NCBI GenBank assembly: GCA_051208035.1
Contig: JBPJFZ010000001.1
Coordinates: forward strand, 434,001 to 498,000
Source: JACKOB01 sp024234575
Lineage (GTDB): Bacteria > Pseudomonadota > Gammaproteobacteria > Pseudomonadales > Oleiphilaceae
Direction of reading: 5' to 3'
Length of the DNA: 64,000 bases
This document shows positions 55,602 through 64,000 of this stretch, one piece after another; the stretch's first letter is position 1, and each line of letters starts with the position of its first letter. The position numbers were made by a program, and so were the translations under genes. A model generated the notes under the pieces. That model saw nothing but the letters and a program-made list of their open reading frames with translations. It did no database searches and was not told the origin of the DNA.

Positions 55602-56837
55602 TTAAATATCCAGAAGAATCCTGGCTGGATCCTCTAATAAGTCCTTGATTGTGACAAGAAACTGAACTGCTTCTTTGCCATCAATCATACGGTGATCGTA
55701 TGACAACGCCAGATACATCATCGGCAATATCACAACCTGGCCATTCACTGCCATTGGTCGATCCTGAATTTTGTGCATACCCAAAATTGCAGTCTGAGGC
55801 GGGTTCAGTATAGGAGTAGACATCAGTGATCCGAACACACCACCATTGGAAATAGTAAAGGTGCCGCCGGTCATATCCTCAATAGATAACTTTCCATCTT
55901 TGGCTTTATTTCCATAATCACGGATGCTACCTTCAATCTCGGCCAAGCTCATTTCATCTGCATCTCGCAGAATCGGAACCACCAAACCTCGATCAGATGA
56001 CACTGCCACACCAATATCCTGATACCCATGATACACCATATCATTGCCATCAATTGACGCGTTTACTGCGGGGAATCGTTTCAGTGCTTCAGCAGCCGCT
56101 TTAACGAAAAACGACATAAAACCAAGTCGCACGCCATTGTGCTTTTTCTCAAACATATCTTTGTACTGCGAGCGCAAGTCCATCACAGGCTTCATATTGA
56201 CTTCATTAAAAGTCGTCAACATTGCTGCTGTCTGCTGTGCCTCAACCAAACGACGAGCAATACTTGCTCTCAAGCGTGTCATCGGTACGCGCTTCTCAGG
56301 ACGACCCTGGCCTGAAAGTTCAATTTTCGGCATGTTCGCAACGGATGACACAGGCGCAGTCTCTTGGGTAGATTTTGACTGAGGTTTTACTGCCACAGCA
56401 GTGCCACTTCCACCCAAATGATTTACCACATCTTCTTTGGTGACGCGCCCACCTTTTCCGGTAGAAGCAATTGCATTCACATCAACACCGCTTTCTTCGA
56501 TCAGTTTACGTGCAGCAGGGCTAACATGAACTTCGCGGGAAGACTCAGCCGGCGCAGCGGCAGGTGCGACTGCAACCGCCACAGGTTCACTCCCCTTAGC
56601 TCCCTCAACAAAAATACCAATCACTTCACCACTTAGAACGATCTCACCCTCGCCCTTTATGATTTTTTCTATCACACCGTCATTAGGCGCAACAACCTCA
56701 AGTACTACCTTGTCTGTTTCGATATCAACGATCAGCTCATCCCGGGCAACAGCTTCACCAGGTTTTTTATGCCAAGTCGCAATAGTGCCATCTGCAACAG
56801 ACTCTGGAAACGTAGGGGCTTTTATATCAATTGTCAT
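55602..56837 (-). CDS. sucB: Dihydrolipoyllysine succinyltransferase (E2 of 2-oxoglutarate dehydrogenase)
   Basis: The 411-residue E2 has an N-terminal lipoyl domain with the lipoylated Lys in DIETDKVVLEV (about residue 43), a peripheral subunit-binding domain (VSPAARKLIEESGVDVNAI), and a C-terminal catalytic domain ending in LSYDHRMIDGKEAVQFL (active-site His and Asp). Alanine/proline linkers join them. It is co-transcribed with sucA (23-base gap) and lpd (29-base gap). Confidence 0.98.
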   Translation of the reverse strand: MTIDIKAPTFPESVADGTIATWHKKPGEAVARDELIVDIETDKVVLEVVAPNDGVIEKIIKGEGEIVLSGEVIGIFVEGAKGSEPVAVAVAPAAAPAESSREVHVSPAARKLIEESGVDVNAIASTGKGGRVTKEDVVNHLGGSGTAVAVKPQSKSTQETAPVSSVANMPKIELSGQGRPEKRVPMTRLRASIARRLVEAQQTAAMLTTFNEVNMKPVMDLRSQYKDMFEKKHNGVRLGFMSFFVKAAAEALKRFPAVNASIDGNDMVYHGYQDIGVAVSSDRGLVVPILRDADEMSLAEIEGSIRDYGNKAKDGKLSIEDMTGGTFTISNGGVFGSLMSTPILNPPQTAILGMHKIQDRPMAVNGQVVILPMMYLALSYDHRMIDGKEAVQFLVTIKDLLEDPARILLDI

Positions 56838-56860
56838 TTTCTACCCTTAGCAATAGCTCA

Positions 56861-59707
56861 TTAAATTTCAAATGCATCATTTACAAGTGATGTTTGTTCT
56901 TCGACGTGCACAGATCCGTATCCTGAGGCAGGTGCTGCAGATGCGGGTCTTCCGGCATATTTCAAATAAAGCTTGGGATTGACGGTATGTGCGGCACCTC
57001 GCATGTGATGCTGACTACAATACCATGCACCCTGGTTCATCGGCTCTTCCTGACACCAAACAACTTCACTGATTTTGGTGAAAGGTGCCAACACCTCCTC
57101 CAGATCGTCTGAAGGGAATGGGTACAACTGCTCAATTCTGATAACCGCTGTATCGGTACGATTTTCAGCTCGCTTTTTCTCAAGCAGCTCGTAATACACT
57201 TTCCCACTACACATGATAACCCGCTTAACCTTCTTCGGATCTGGATTATCAACATCCGGAATCACTGTCTGGAAAACACCTTCGGTTAGATCTTCCAGTG
57301 TTGAAATCGCATCTTTATGCCGCAGCAAACTCTTCGGGGTTATCGCAACCAACGGAATCCTTAGCGGACGTTTAACCTGGCGACGTAGCATGTGATAAAC
57401 CTGAGCCGGTGTCGTAGGTACACACACCTGAATATTGTGTTCCGCACACAACTGCAAATAGCGCTCGATTCTGGCGGAAGAGTGCTCTGGACCTTGCCCT
57501 TCGTAGCCATGTGGAAGAAGTAATGTTAAACCGCATAATCTCCCCCACTTATGCTCACCACTAGTAATGAACTGATCGATGACTACCTGGGCACCGTTTG
57601 CAAAGTCACCAAACTGAGCTTCCCAAATAACAAGCGTTGACGGGTCTGTAGTGGAATAACCATACTCAAAGGCCATCACGGCTTCTTCAGATAGAAAAGA
57701 ATCGTACAGCTGAAACCTAGGCTGGTTCTCTGAAACATTCTGTAAAGGAATATAAGTAGAACCATCCTTTTGGTTGTGTAAAACTGCGTGGCGATGAGAA
57801 AAAGTTCCGCGCCCAACATCCTGGCCAATCAGCCTGATTCCATGTCCTTCATGCAATAACGTTGCATAAGCCATCACCTCGCCATAGCCCCAGTTAATTG
57901 GCATGGCCCCCTGGTTCATTTTAGCGCGGTCTTCCAGAATTTTTTGAACCTGGCGTTGAACCGGAAATCCTTCGGGAACCGTGTCGAGCTTCTTACCAAT
58001 TCTCTGCAGCGTCTTTAAATTGACACTACTTTTGAACTTCGCGGTCCACTTATGCCCCAGATATGGCGCCCAATCGACATAGAGCTTTTTATTTGGCTCT
58101 TTAACCAAGCTCTTAACAACGTGACGGCCAGCATCTAATGCTTCTCGATACTCGTCTTCCATTTTTTTGGAACTTTCAGCATCGATAACACCTTCTTCAA
58201 TCAAGCGACTCGCGTATATTTCTCTGGCAGTTTTTTGTACTTTAATTTGTGCGTACATCAATGGCTGTGTGCCGGATGGCTCATCCGCTTCGTTATGTCC
58301 CCGTCGACGATAGCAAATCAAGTCAAGCACAACATCCTTCTTAAACTCATGGCGATAATCCATCGCAATTTGCGTCGCAAATAACACGGCTTCTGGGTCA
58401 TCCCCGTTTACATGCAGAATCGGTGCATGAACCATCTTCGCCACATCGGTACAATACTCAGTAGAACGCGCATCTTCTCGCTTGCTAGTGGTAAATCCAA
58501 CCTGGTTGTTAATAACAATGTGCAGTGTTCCGCCAGTACCAAAACCACGAGTACCTGACATCTGGAAGGTTTCCATGACCACGCCCTGACCCGCAAACGC
58601 CGCATCGCCATGCATAACGATAGGCACCACTGTCTCGCCAATACTATCGTTTCTTCGATCCTGTCTAGCCCTTACCGATCCCTCTACAACAGGAGACACT
58701 ATTTCAAGGTGAGATGGATTAAAGGCCAGTGCCAAATGCACTTCCCCTCCGGCGGTCATAACATTTGACGAAAAGCCCTGATGGTACTTTACGTCACCAG
58801 ACCCCATATTGATCGTTTTCTTACCCTCGAATTCATCAAAGAGGTCTTTGGGGTTTTTCCCCAAGGTATTTACAAGAACATTCAAACGCCCCCTATGGGC
58901 CATACCGATAACGATCTCTTTGGTGCCGTAGCTACCAGCCCGCTGAATCAGCTCGTCAACCATAGGGATTAAGCTTTCGCCTCCCTCTAAACCAAATCGC
59001 TTGGTTCCGGGGTATCTTGAACCCAGGTATTTCTCTAAACCCTCAGCCGCAGTAAGCCTTTCTAATAAATGCCGTTTCGTTTCTGAAGAGTATTTGGGGT
59101 GCCCCCGCACGGTCTCCATACGCTGCTGAAACCAACGTTTAATTTTCGTGTCAACAATATGCATGTACTCTGCACCGATGCCAGAGCAATAGGTTCGCTC
59201 CAGACCATCGACGATATCTTGCAAAGTCATCGACTCTAAGCCAAAGCTAAGAGATCCTGTTTGAAACACGATATCAAGATCTGCTTTGTTGAGACCGTGG
59301 TATTCCAGCGTTAAGTCCTCTACATGCTCTCTTTTCATCAAGCCCAGAGGATCTAATTGTGCATGCTGATGACCACGAAACCGGTATGCGTTAATGAGCT
59401 GCAACACTTTAACTTGCTTGCGTTCGTGCTCACTGGTAGCGCCAGCAGGTATACTCGTTGAGGTCACACCAAGACGGTGTTTATTTTTGGATATATGAAG
59501 AAACTGCTCGCGTATAGCTGCATGGGGGATATCTGCAGTTATTGCTCCATCGCTGGAACGCGGAAGCTTTTCGAAATAATTACGCCATTCTTCGGGAATC
59601 GCGTTGGGGTTGACGAGAAAGGTTTCGTAGAGTTGCTCTACGTAGGCTAAATTCCCTCCCGCCAAATGGGAGGTTTGCCACAACTGCTCCATTAAGCTTT
59701 CTTGCAT
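56861..59707 (-). CDS. sucA: 2-oxoglutarate dehydrogenase E1 component
   Basis: Thiamine diphosphate enzyme that decarboxylates 2-oxoglutarate. The 948-residue protein has the normal E1o length. The N-terminus (LAGGNLAYVEQLYETFLVNP) binds E2; the ThDP site is around MHGDAAFAGQGVV; HRGRLNVLVN and RRGHNEADEP are also family signatures. It is the first gene after the 297-base sdhB-sucA gap. Confidence 0.98.
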   Translation of the reverse strand: MQESLMEQLWQTSHLAGGNLAYVEQLYETFLVNPNAIPEEWRNYFEKLPRSSDGAITADIPHAAIREQFLHISKNKHRLGVTSTSIPAGATSEHERKQVKVLQLINAYRFRGHQHAQLDPLGLMKREHVEDLTLEYHGLNKADLDIVFQTGSLSFGLESMTLQDIVDGLERTYCSGIGAEYMHIVDTKIKRWFQQRMETVRGHPKYSSETKRHLLERLTAAEGLEKYLGSRYPGTKRFGLEGGESLIPMVDELIQRAGSYGTKEIVIGMAHRGRLNVLVNTLGKNPKDLFDEFEGKKTINMGSGDVKYHQGFSSNVMTAGGEVHLALAFNPSHLEIVSPVVEGSVRARQDRRNDSIGETVVPIVMHGDAAFAGQGVVMETFQMSGTRGFGTGGTLHIVINNQVGFTTSKREDARSTEYCTDVAKMVHAPILHVNGDDPEAVLFATQIAMDYRHEFKKDVVLDLICYRRRGHNEADEPSGTQPLMYAQIKVQKTAREIYASRLIEEGVIDAESSKKMEDEYREALDAGRHVVKSLVKEPNKKLYVDWAPYLGHKWTAKFKSSVNLKTLQRIGKKLDTVPEGFPVQRQVQKILEDRAKMNQGAMPINWGYGEVMAYATLLHEGHGIRLIGQDVGRGTFSHRHAVLHNQKDGSTYIPLQNVSENQPRFQLYDSFLSEEAVMAFEYGYSTTDPSTLVIWEAQFGDFANGAQVVIDQFITSGEHKWGRLCGLTLLLPHGYEGQGPEHSSARIERYLQLCAEHNIQVCVPTTPAQVYHMLRRQVKRPLRIPLVAITPKSLLRHKDAISTLEDLTEGVFQTVIPDVDNPDPKKVKRVIMCSGKVYYELLEKKRAENRTDTAVIRIEQLYPFPSDDLEEVLAPFTKISEVVWCQEEPMNQGAWYCSQHHMRGAAHTVNPKLYLKYAGRPASAAPASGYGSVHVEEQTSLVNDAFEI

Positions 59708-59844
59708 GTAAAACTCGCCTTAATAAAATTAAAGGGGCACTCGGTATTAGAGTGGCGAGTCGTAGCAAAAAAAAATCTCTTGATGACGGCTGCCCCACCG
59801 ATTGCACGGGTGTTACCCGCTTCCCTGTGGTTTTTTTACCAGCA

Positions 59845-59980
59845 AACTACACAATGGCTTTTTGGGCCGGTGTAGTTCCCTCAGCTGAACTGTTCGCACT
59901 CTCAGGATAAAAGAAAGTGCGAACCGACCAGATTCATCAAAAAAGTATAGACCCTTTTTATAAAATCGTGACCTATACTT
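59845..59980. promoter_or_regulatory. Three inverted repeats in the sdhB-sucA gap
   Basis: Three perfect inverted repeats follow one another: AACTACAC/GTGTAGTT (59845-59852 and 59870-59877), GTTCGCACT/AGTGCGAAC (59892-59900 and 59916-59924), and AAGTATAG/CTATACTT (59943-59950 and 59973-59980). On the - strand the last is followed by six T residues, so it could be a weak terminator or attenuator after sdhB. The rest of the 297-base gap (59708-60004) has no gene. Confidence 0.5.
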
Positions 59981-60004
59981 AATGGTAGTCTAATGCATAG
60001 ATTG

Positions 60005-60709
60005 TTACGTAGCCCTTTGCAGTAACATGTTTCTGATATGACCTATTGCCTTTGTTGGATTCAGACCTTTAGGGCAAACGCTTACGCAGTTCATTATTCC
60101 CCTGCAACGGAACACACTAAAAGGATCATCAAGCTCAGCCAAACGCTCTGCAGTCGCTGTGTCTCGACTATCAATTAAGAATCGATACGCTTGCAGCAAG
60201 CCGGATGGGCCAACAAATTTATCTGGATTCCACCAAAACGACGGACAGGCAGTGGAACAACATGCACAAAGGATACATTCGTACAATCCATCAAGTTTAT
60301 CCCTATCCTCAAGAGACTGAAGACGTTCAATCGCCGGCGGTGGAGTATCATTTAGCAAGTACGGTTTAATTTTCTCATACTGCTTATAGAACATCCCCAT
60401 ATCAACAACGAGGTCGCGAATAACCGGCAACCCTGGCAGGGGCCGAATTACCAACTTATTATTTTTGACCACCTCAGACATAGGCGTAATACAGGCTAAT
60501 CCATTTCGACCATTCATGTTCAGTCCATCAGAACCACAAACACCTTCCCTGCACGCCCGCCTGTAGGCTACAGATGGGTCGATTTCTTTTATCAAACCCA
60601 AAACATCCAACACCATCAGGTCTCTGCCTTCAGGTATATTTACTTCGATATCCTGCATGAAAGGCGCTTCGTCCTTATCAGGATTATAACGATATACGCT
60701 GACTAACAT
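60005..60709 (-). CDS. sdhB: Succinate dehydrogenase iron-sulfur subunit
   Basis: Carries electrons from SdhA to quinone. The 234-residue protein has the [2Fe-2S] motif CREGVCGSDGLNMNG (with Asp as in E. coli), the second-cluster motif CILCACCSTACP, and the [3Fe-4S] site CRGIMNCVSVCPKGLNP. It is 11 bases downstream of sdhA. Confidence 0.98.
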   Translation of the reverse strand: MLVSVYRYNPDKDEAPFMQDIEVNIPEGRDLMVLDVLGLIKEIDPSVAYRRACREGVCGSDGLNMNGRNGLACITPMSEVVKNNKLVIRPLPGLPVIRDLVVDMGMFYKQYEKIKPYLLNDTPPPAIERLQSLEDRDKLDGLYECILCACCSTACPSFWWNPDKFVGPSGLLQAYRFLIDSRDTATAERLAELDDPFSVFRCRGIMNCVSVCPKGLNPTKAIGHIRNMLLQRAT

Positions 60710-60720
60710 GGCTACCTCGC

Positions 60721-62493
60721 TTAGTATGTTCTGGTTTTGGGTGGGAAAGCTTCAACGGTTTTAGGCGCAAAATTTACATCACGCTTACCAACACGCTTGT
60801 CAGCAGGGAAATACAATGAATGCTTCAACCAGTTCTCGTCATCCCGCTCGGTAAAGTCATTACGGGCGTGAGCGCCACGAGACTCCTTACGAACCTCCGC
60901 AGACACAGCCGTTGCATAAGCAATTTCGAATAAATTCTCAAGCTCAAGGGCTTCAATTCGTGCCGTGTTGAACGCCTGACTTTTATCTTCCAGATAGAGA
61001 TTACCGATACGCTTTCCTATTTCATCAAGAAGCTTCAGACCCTTTTGCATGCTTTCGCCTTCTCTGAAAACACCAAAATAAAGCTGCATGGTATTTTGCA
61101 GATCTTTACGTACATCAGCGACTTTCTCACCTGAGGTAGACTTGTTCAGTCTATCAAGGCGTGCCACAGCAGCATCAATATCAGCTTCTGTTGCGTCATC
61201 CGTCTCGAAACCTTCCCGTAATGCACGCTCAATATGCAAGCCTGCGGCGCGACCAAAGACCACGAGATCAAGCAATGAGTTTCCACCCAGTCGATTGGCG
61301 CCATGCACTGAAACGCAAGCCGCTTCACCACATGCATACAAGCCTGCAACAATTGTATCTACGCCTTCTTCATTTTGCGTTATCGCCTGCCCACCAACAT
61401 TGGTAGGGATACCACCCATCATGTAATGGCAAGTCGGCACCACTGGCACTGGCTCTTTAACGGGGTCTACATGAGCAAAAGTCTTAGACAGCTCGCAAAT
61501 ACCTGGCAATCTTAAATTCAGGGTCTCTTCACCAAGGTGATCAAGCTTCAACAGAACATGATCCTTCTCAGGACCGCAGCCACGACCTTCGAGTATTTCC
61601 AATACCATTGAACGAGCAACAACATCTCGACCAGCAAGATCTTTTGCATTGGGAGCATAACGCTCCATAAATCGCTCACCCTCGCAGTTAATTAAATAAC
61701 CGCCTTCACCTCGACACCCTTCAGTTACGAGAACGCCAGCGCCCGCAATTCCTGTAGGGTGAAACTGCCACATTTCCATATCCTGAGCAGGGAAACCGGC
61801 ACGTAACGCCATGCCAACACCATCACCAGTATTAATCAGAGCATTGGTAGTTGACGCGTATATTCTTCCAGCACCGCCAGTCGCAATAACCGTTGCCTTA
61901 CATTTAATGTAAACAGTCTCACCAGTCTCGATGCAGATTGCCACAACACCAACAACGGCATTCTTTTGGTTCTTAACCAAATCAACGGCATACCATTCGT
62001 TCAAAAAGGTAGTTCCGCCTTTCAGGTTGGCCTGATACAAAGTGTGCAACAAAGCATGACCTGTGCGGTCTGCCGCAGCACAAGTTCTTGCTGCCTGTCC
62101 ACCTTTACCATAATCCTTTGACTGACCGCCAAAAGGACGCTGGTAAATACGACCAGTCTCAGTTCGAGAAAAGGGCAGGCCCATATGCTCCAACTCGAAA
62201 ACCGCCTGAGGGCCAACGGAGCACATATATTCTATAGCATCCTGATCACCGATATAGTCAGAGCCTTTCACAGTGTCATACATATGCCACCGCCAATCAT
62301 CATTGGGGTCAGCACTGGCAATCGCGCAGGTTATTCCGCCTTGTGCAGATACTGTATGTGAACGTGTGGGAAACACTTTGGTAACGCATGCCGTTTTAAC
62401 ACCAGATTCCGTTAGCTGCAGCGCCGCCCTCATACCAGCACCACCACCACCTACAACAATGGCGTCATATGTCAAAGTTCTTAAATTAGCCAT
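60721..62493 (-). CDS. sdhA: Succinate dehydrogenase flavoprotein subunit
   Basis: Oxidises succinate to fumarate in complex II. The 590-residue protein has the FAD dinucleotide motif VVGGGGAGMRAAL, the covalent-FAD histidine in TRSHTVSAQGGI, and active-site motifs HPTGIAGAGVLVTEGCRGEGG (cited in part) and GANRLGGNSLLD. It is 3 bases downstream of sdhD. Confidence 0.98.
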   Translation of the reverse strand: MANLRTLTYDAIVVGGGGAGMRAALQLTESGVKTACVTKVFPTRSHTVSAQGGITCAIASADPNDDWRWHMYDTVKGSDYIGDQDAIEYMCSVGPQAVFELEHMGLPFSRTETGRIYQRPFGGQSKDYGKGGQAARTCAAADRTGHALLHTLYQANLKGGTTFLNEWYAVDLVKNQKNAVVGVVAICIETGETVYIKCKATVIATGGAGRIYASTTNALINTGDGVGMALRAGFPAQDMEMWQFHPTGIAGAGVLVTEGCRGEGGYLINCEGERFMERYAPNAKDLAGRDVVARSMVLEILEGRGCGPEKDHVLLKLDHLGEETLNLRLPGICELSKTFAHVDPVKEPVPVVPTCHYMMGGIPTNVGGQAITQNEEGVDTIVAGLYACGEAACVSVHGANRLGGNSLLDLVVFGRAAGLHIERALREGFETDDATEADIDAAVARLDRLNKSTSGEKVADVRKDLQNTMQLYFGVFREGESMQKGLKLLDEIGKRIGNLYLEDKSQAFNTARIEALELENLFEIAYATAVSAEVRKESRGAHARNDFTERDDENWLKHSLYFPADKRVGKRDVNFAPKTVEAFPPKTRTY

Positions 62494-62496
62494 CTA

Positions 62497-62844
62497 TTAT
62501 AACCCCCAAAGAATCTGCACGCCCCAAACGAAATACACAAACATCGTGCCCCCGCAGACCGCCTGAAAAACAAAACGTGTTACACCATTCTTAAGATAAT
62601 CAGTGGAGACAGTCCACATACCAACCCAAGCATGAGCACCCAGCGCGACTAAAGCCATCAACGAAAATATCTTCATCCAGCCCTGACTGAACAACCCCTT
62701 CCAGATTTCATACGTAATTTCTGAAGAGAACGCAAAAAAACCTAACAAAAAAACAAAATAGACAGCCAGAACAATCGCAGAAACTCTTTGCACCAACCAG
62801 TCATAAACCCCACTTCTACCTAAACTCGTAACGCTGGCTACCAT
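62497..62844 (-). CDS. sdhD: Succinate dehydrogenase membrane anchor SdhD
   Basis: A 115-residue protein with three membrane helices that hold the quinone site and heme b. The heme-ligand histidine lies in ALGAHAWVGMW; the aspartate-tyrosine pair DYLK follows. It overlaps the sdhC end by 7 bases. Confidence 0.95.
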   Translation of the reverse strand: MVASVTSLGRSGVYDWLVQRVSAIVLAVYFVFLLGFFAFSSEITYEIWKGLFSQGWMKIFSLMALVALGAHAWVGMWTVSTDYLKNGVTRFVFQAVCGGTMFVYFVWGVQILWGL

Positions 62845-63212
62845 ACGGCTACTCCTGCAAAAAGAATCAATACAACCGAAACGGCTAGTGTGACTTTCGC
62901 ACCTAACACGCCGCCTTCAAGGGTCTCACCAATACCAATATCCATTAAGAGATGCTTGCAACCCGCCACAAGGTGGTACAGAAGCGCGGAAACAATTCCC
63001 CATGTTATTAGCTTGGCAAAAAAACCACTCATTGAATCTTTCACCTGAGCAAAAGACTCGGGGCTTTCAAGAGATCCCTGTAACGCCCACATAAGAAAGG
63101 CGACAGCAACAAACAGAATTACACCGCTTACGCGATGGATAATTGAAGTTATTGCCGGAAGAGGAAATCGGAATTGGGTAAGATCTAAATTAACTGGTCT
63201 CTTTTTATTCAC
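62838..63212 (-). CDS. sdhC: Succinate dehydrogenase cytochrome b556 subunit SdhC
   Basis: A 124-residue protein with three membrane helices; the heme ligand is in LLYHLVAGCKHLLMD. The start is GTG at 63212, because the family N-terminus (V/M)NKKRPVNLDLTQFRFPL begins there and HRVSG follows. An ATG further upstream in frame would add an unusual tail. It leads the TCA supercluster. Confidence 0.93.
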   Translation of the reverse strand: MNKKRPVNLDLTQFRFPLPAITSIIHRVSGVILFVAVAFLMWALQGSLESPESFAQVKDSMSGFFAKLITWGIVSALLYHLVAGCKHLLMDIGIGETLEGGVLGAKVTLAVSVVLILFAGVAVW

Positions 63213-63506
63213 AGCTCTTTCACACTCTACTGAGGCCCGACATGGGCAAGTTAATTGGAAGTGCTCAAAGAAAAGAATAGCCACAAGCCTCGGTCCAGAC
63301 TTTCTTCTCTAAACAAGGTGCACAACTACCCTGCAGTCAAAAAAGAAAAGGCTTTGCTGACGGTCGAAAAGCATAGCACTGCTCTCGCAATTGGTTATCG
63401 CAACACAACCCCAACCACCACAGATATACCATCTGTTGTAGTCACTAATGCCATTCACAGACAACCCCGCCAAACGTGCGAGATTGCAGGCGATTCCGGG
63501 TACGGG

Positions 63507-63535
63507 ATTATAGGGTCAGCTAAGGTAAATTACAA
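63507..63535 (-). promoter_or_regulatory. Candidate sigma-70 promoter for sdhC
   Basis: On the - strand: TTGTAA (63530-63535), a 17-base spacer, then TATAAT (63507-63512). The -10 is perfect, the -35 matches 4 of 6. It lies about 295 bases upstream of the sdhC GTG. Confidence 0.5.
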
Positions 63536-63646
63536 ATATCTTAATACAATAGACACACTTACCTGCACGCACCATAAACGACCACAAACACTTGCACAAA
63601 AAACACACACAACGGCAACTAATTTCAGCGTTTTGCTTCGTCTTCA

Positions 63647-63674
63647 TTGACAAAACCAGCTTACTCAATATAGT
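63647..63674 (+). promoter_or_regulatory. Candidate sigma-70 promoter for gltA
   Basis: TTGACA (63647-63652), a 16-base spacer, then TATAGT (63669-63674). The -35 is perfect, the -10 matches 5 of 6. It lies about 260 bases before the gltA ATG. Confidence 0.55.
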
Positions 63675-63932
63675 TGACGACCTTTGATGGTAACAAACCA
63701 CTTATCCTGATGGAATTTGTGTATTAAAGTGCTTACGAGGCAGAGCTATGCATGAATTTGTCTACTAAACTAGACACATATCGGGAAAACAATCGTAAGC
63801 TGCGTAATTAAGGATGCCTTGTAATACTTCAGAAATTGCCAATGCAATTGAAAAATGAAAGGATTTGGACGATCTGCGAAAATGCAATCCGAAAGATACT
63901 GCAGCGAAATATCTGTTTGATAGGAGAACACC

Positions 63933-64000
63933 ATGTCTGACAAAAAAGCACAGTTAACGGTCGATGGAAAAACCTTTGATTTGCCAGTGTATTCTGGGAC
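63933..64000 (+). CDS. gltA: Citrate synthase (3' end outside window)
   Basis: Only the first 22 residues are visible (MSDKKAQLTVDGKTFDLPVY), matching the N-terminus of gammaproteobacterial hexameric citrate synthase. AGGAGA lies 6 bases before the ATG. Position next to sdhC, divergent, is the usual place for gltA. The rest lies beyond the window. Confidence 0.88.
   Translation, partial: MSDKKAQLTVDGKTFDLPVYSG

Larger units (their letters stand above)
63213..63932. other. 720-base divergent regulatory region between sdhC and gltA
   Basis: No gene is supported here; open frames on either strand lack family features. The region contains candidate promoters for both sides (see entries) and a C/A-rich stretch around 63540-63620 on the + strand. 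Both mRNAs would have leaders of about 250-290 bases. Confidence 0.5.

Noticed and set aside
63255..63650. 131-residue frame between sdhC and gltA on the + strand
   Set aside because: Low-complexity Thr/His-rich sequence, no ribosome binding site, and it crosses the candidate promoters; treated as non-coding.
1..64000. tRNA genes, CRISPR arrays, insertion sequences, integrases or prophage genes
   Set aside because: None seen in any gap; all larger gaps were read for cloverleaf-like or repeated spacer structures without a convincing hit.

Overview
This 64 kb window is a chromosomal segment of a Gram-negative gammaproteobacterium. Evidence for this is ZipA, LpxH, MiaE, RsmC, CmoM and MnmC, together with the gene order sdhCDAB-sucAB-lpd-sucCD divergent from gltA. 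It uses Smc-ScpAB rather than MukBEF, has malate:quinone oxidoreductase, and carries zipA-ligA-smc-gntR in the order seen in Pseudomonas and relatives. A free-living, probably marine, member of the Pseudomonadales/Cellvibrionales/Oceanospirillales neighbourhood fits best; the genus cannot be named from the sequence alone. No tRNA, rRNA, CRISPR array, insertion sequence, integrase or prophage was seen. Almost everything is chromosomal core or ordinary accessory gene content.

Layout. 1-2.5 kb: 3' part of mnmC, whose methyltransferase half looks catalytically dead, followed by a CBS-domain gene. 2.6-5.4 kb: a large secreted lipoprotein with Calx-beta-like and beta-propeller-like repeats. 5.5-13.1 kb: ligA, zipA, smc and a GntR regulator. 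13.5-19.7 kb: a diguanylate cyclase, cysS, glnS, ppiB-lpxH and miaE. 20-22.6 kb: acnB. 22.7-30 kb: an FHA protein, msrA, a thioesterase, a membrane diguanylate cyclase overlapping a DUF1329 gene, and mqo. 30-37.3 kb: RNA-modification genes (cmoM, two RluA-type synthases, rsmC), a TonB-like protein, a tiny zinc-ribbon protein, a frameshifted solute-binding protein and a RIO-type kinase. 37.4-47.6 kb: an atypical UbiB/ABC1 kinase, haloalkane dehalogenase, two SDR proteins, an AmpG-like transporter, an orphan 447-residue protein and a PspA/YiaA membrane-stress pair with an XRE regulator. 47.7-51.7 kb: rluB-scpB-scpA-trpS. 51.9-64 kb: the TCA supercluster.

How the genes work together. The right end encodes citrate synthase (partial), succinate dehydrogenase, 2-oxoglutarate dehydrogenase and succinyl-CoA synthetase; acnB and mqo elsewhere in the window supply further TCA steps. 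smc and scpA/scpB, in two separate loci, form the condensin. At least seven genes modify tRNA or rRNA (mnmC, miaE, cmoM, rsmC, rluB and two RluA-family synthases). Two diguanylate cyclases, both with an intact GGEEF and an RxxD inhibition site, point to c-di-GMP control.

I found no clearly new multi-gene system. The most unusual single-gene observations are the eroded methyltransferase domain of MnmC, a four-cysteine motif matching the Fe-S type of TrpRS, UbiB-family signature changes in the ABC1 kinase, an unrecognised 447-residue protein with a faint HD-like segment, and the -1 frameshift in the solute-binding protein. Several core genes start with GTG or TTG.
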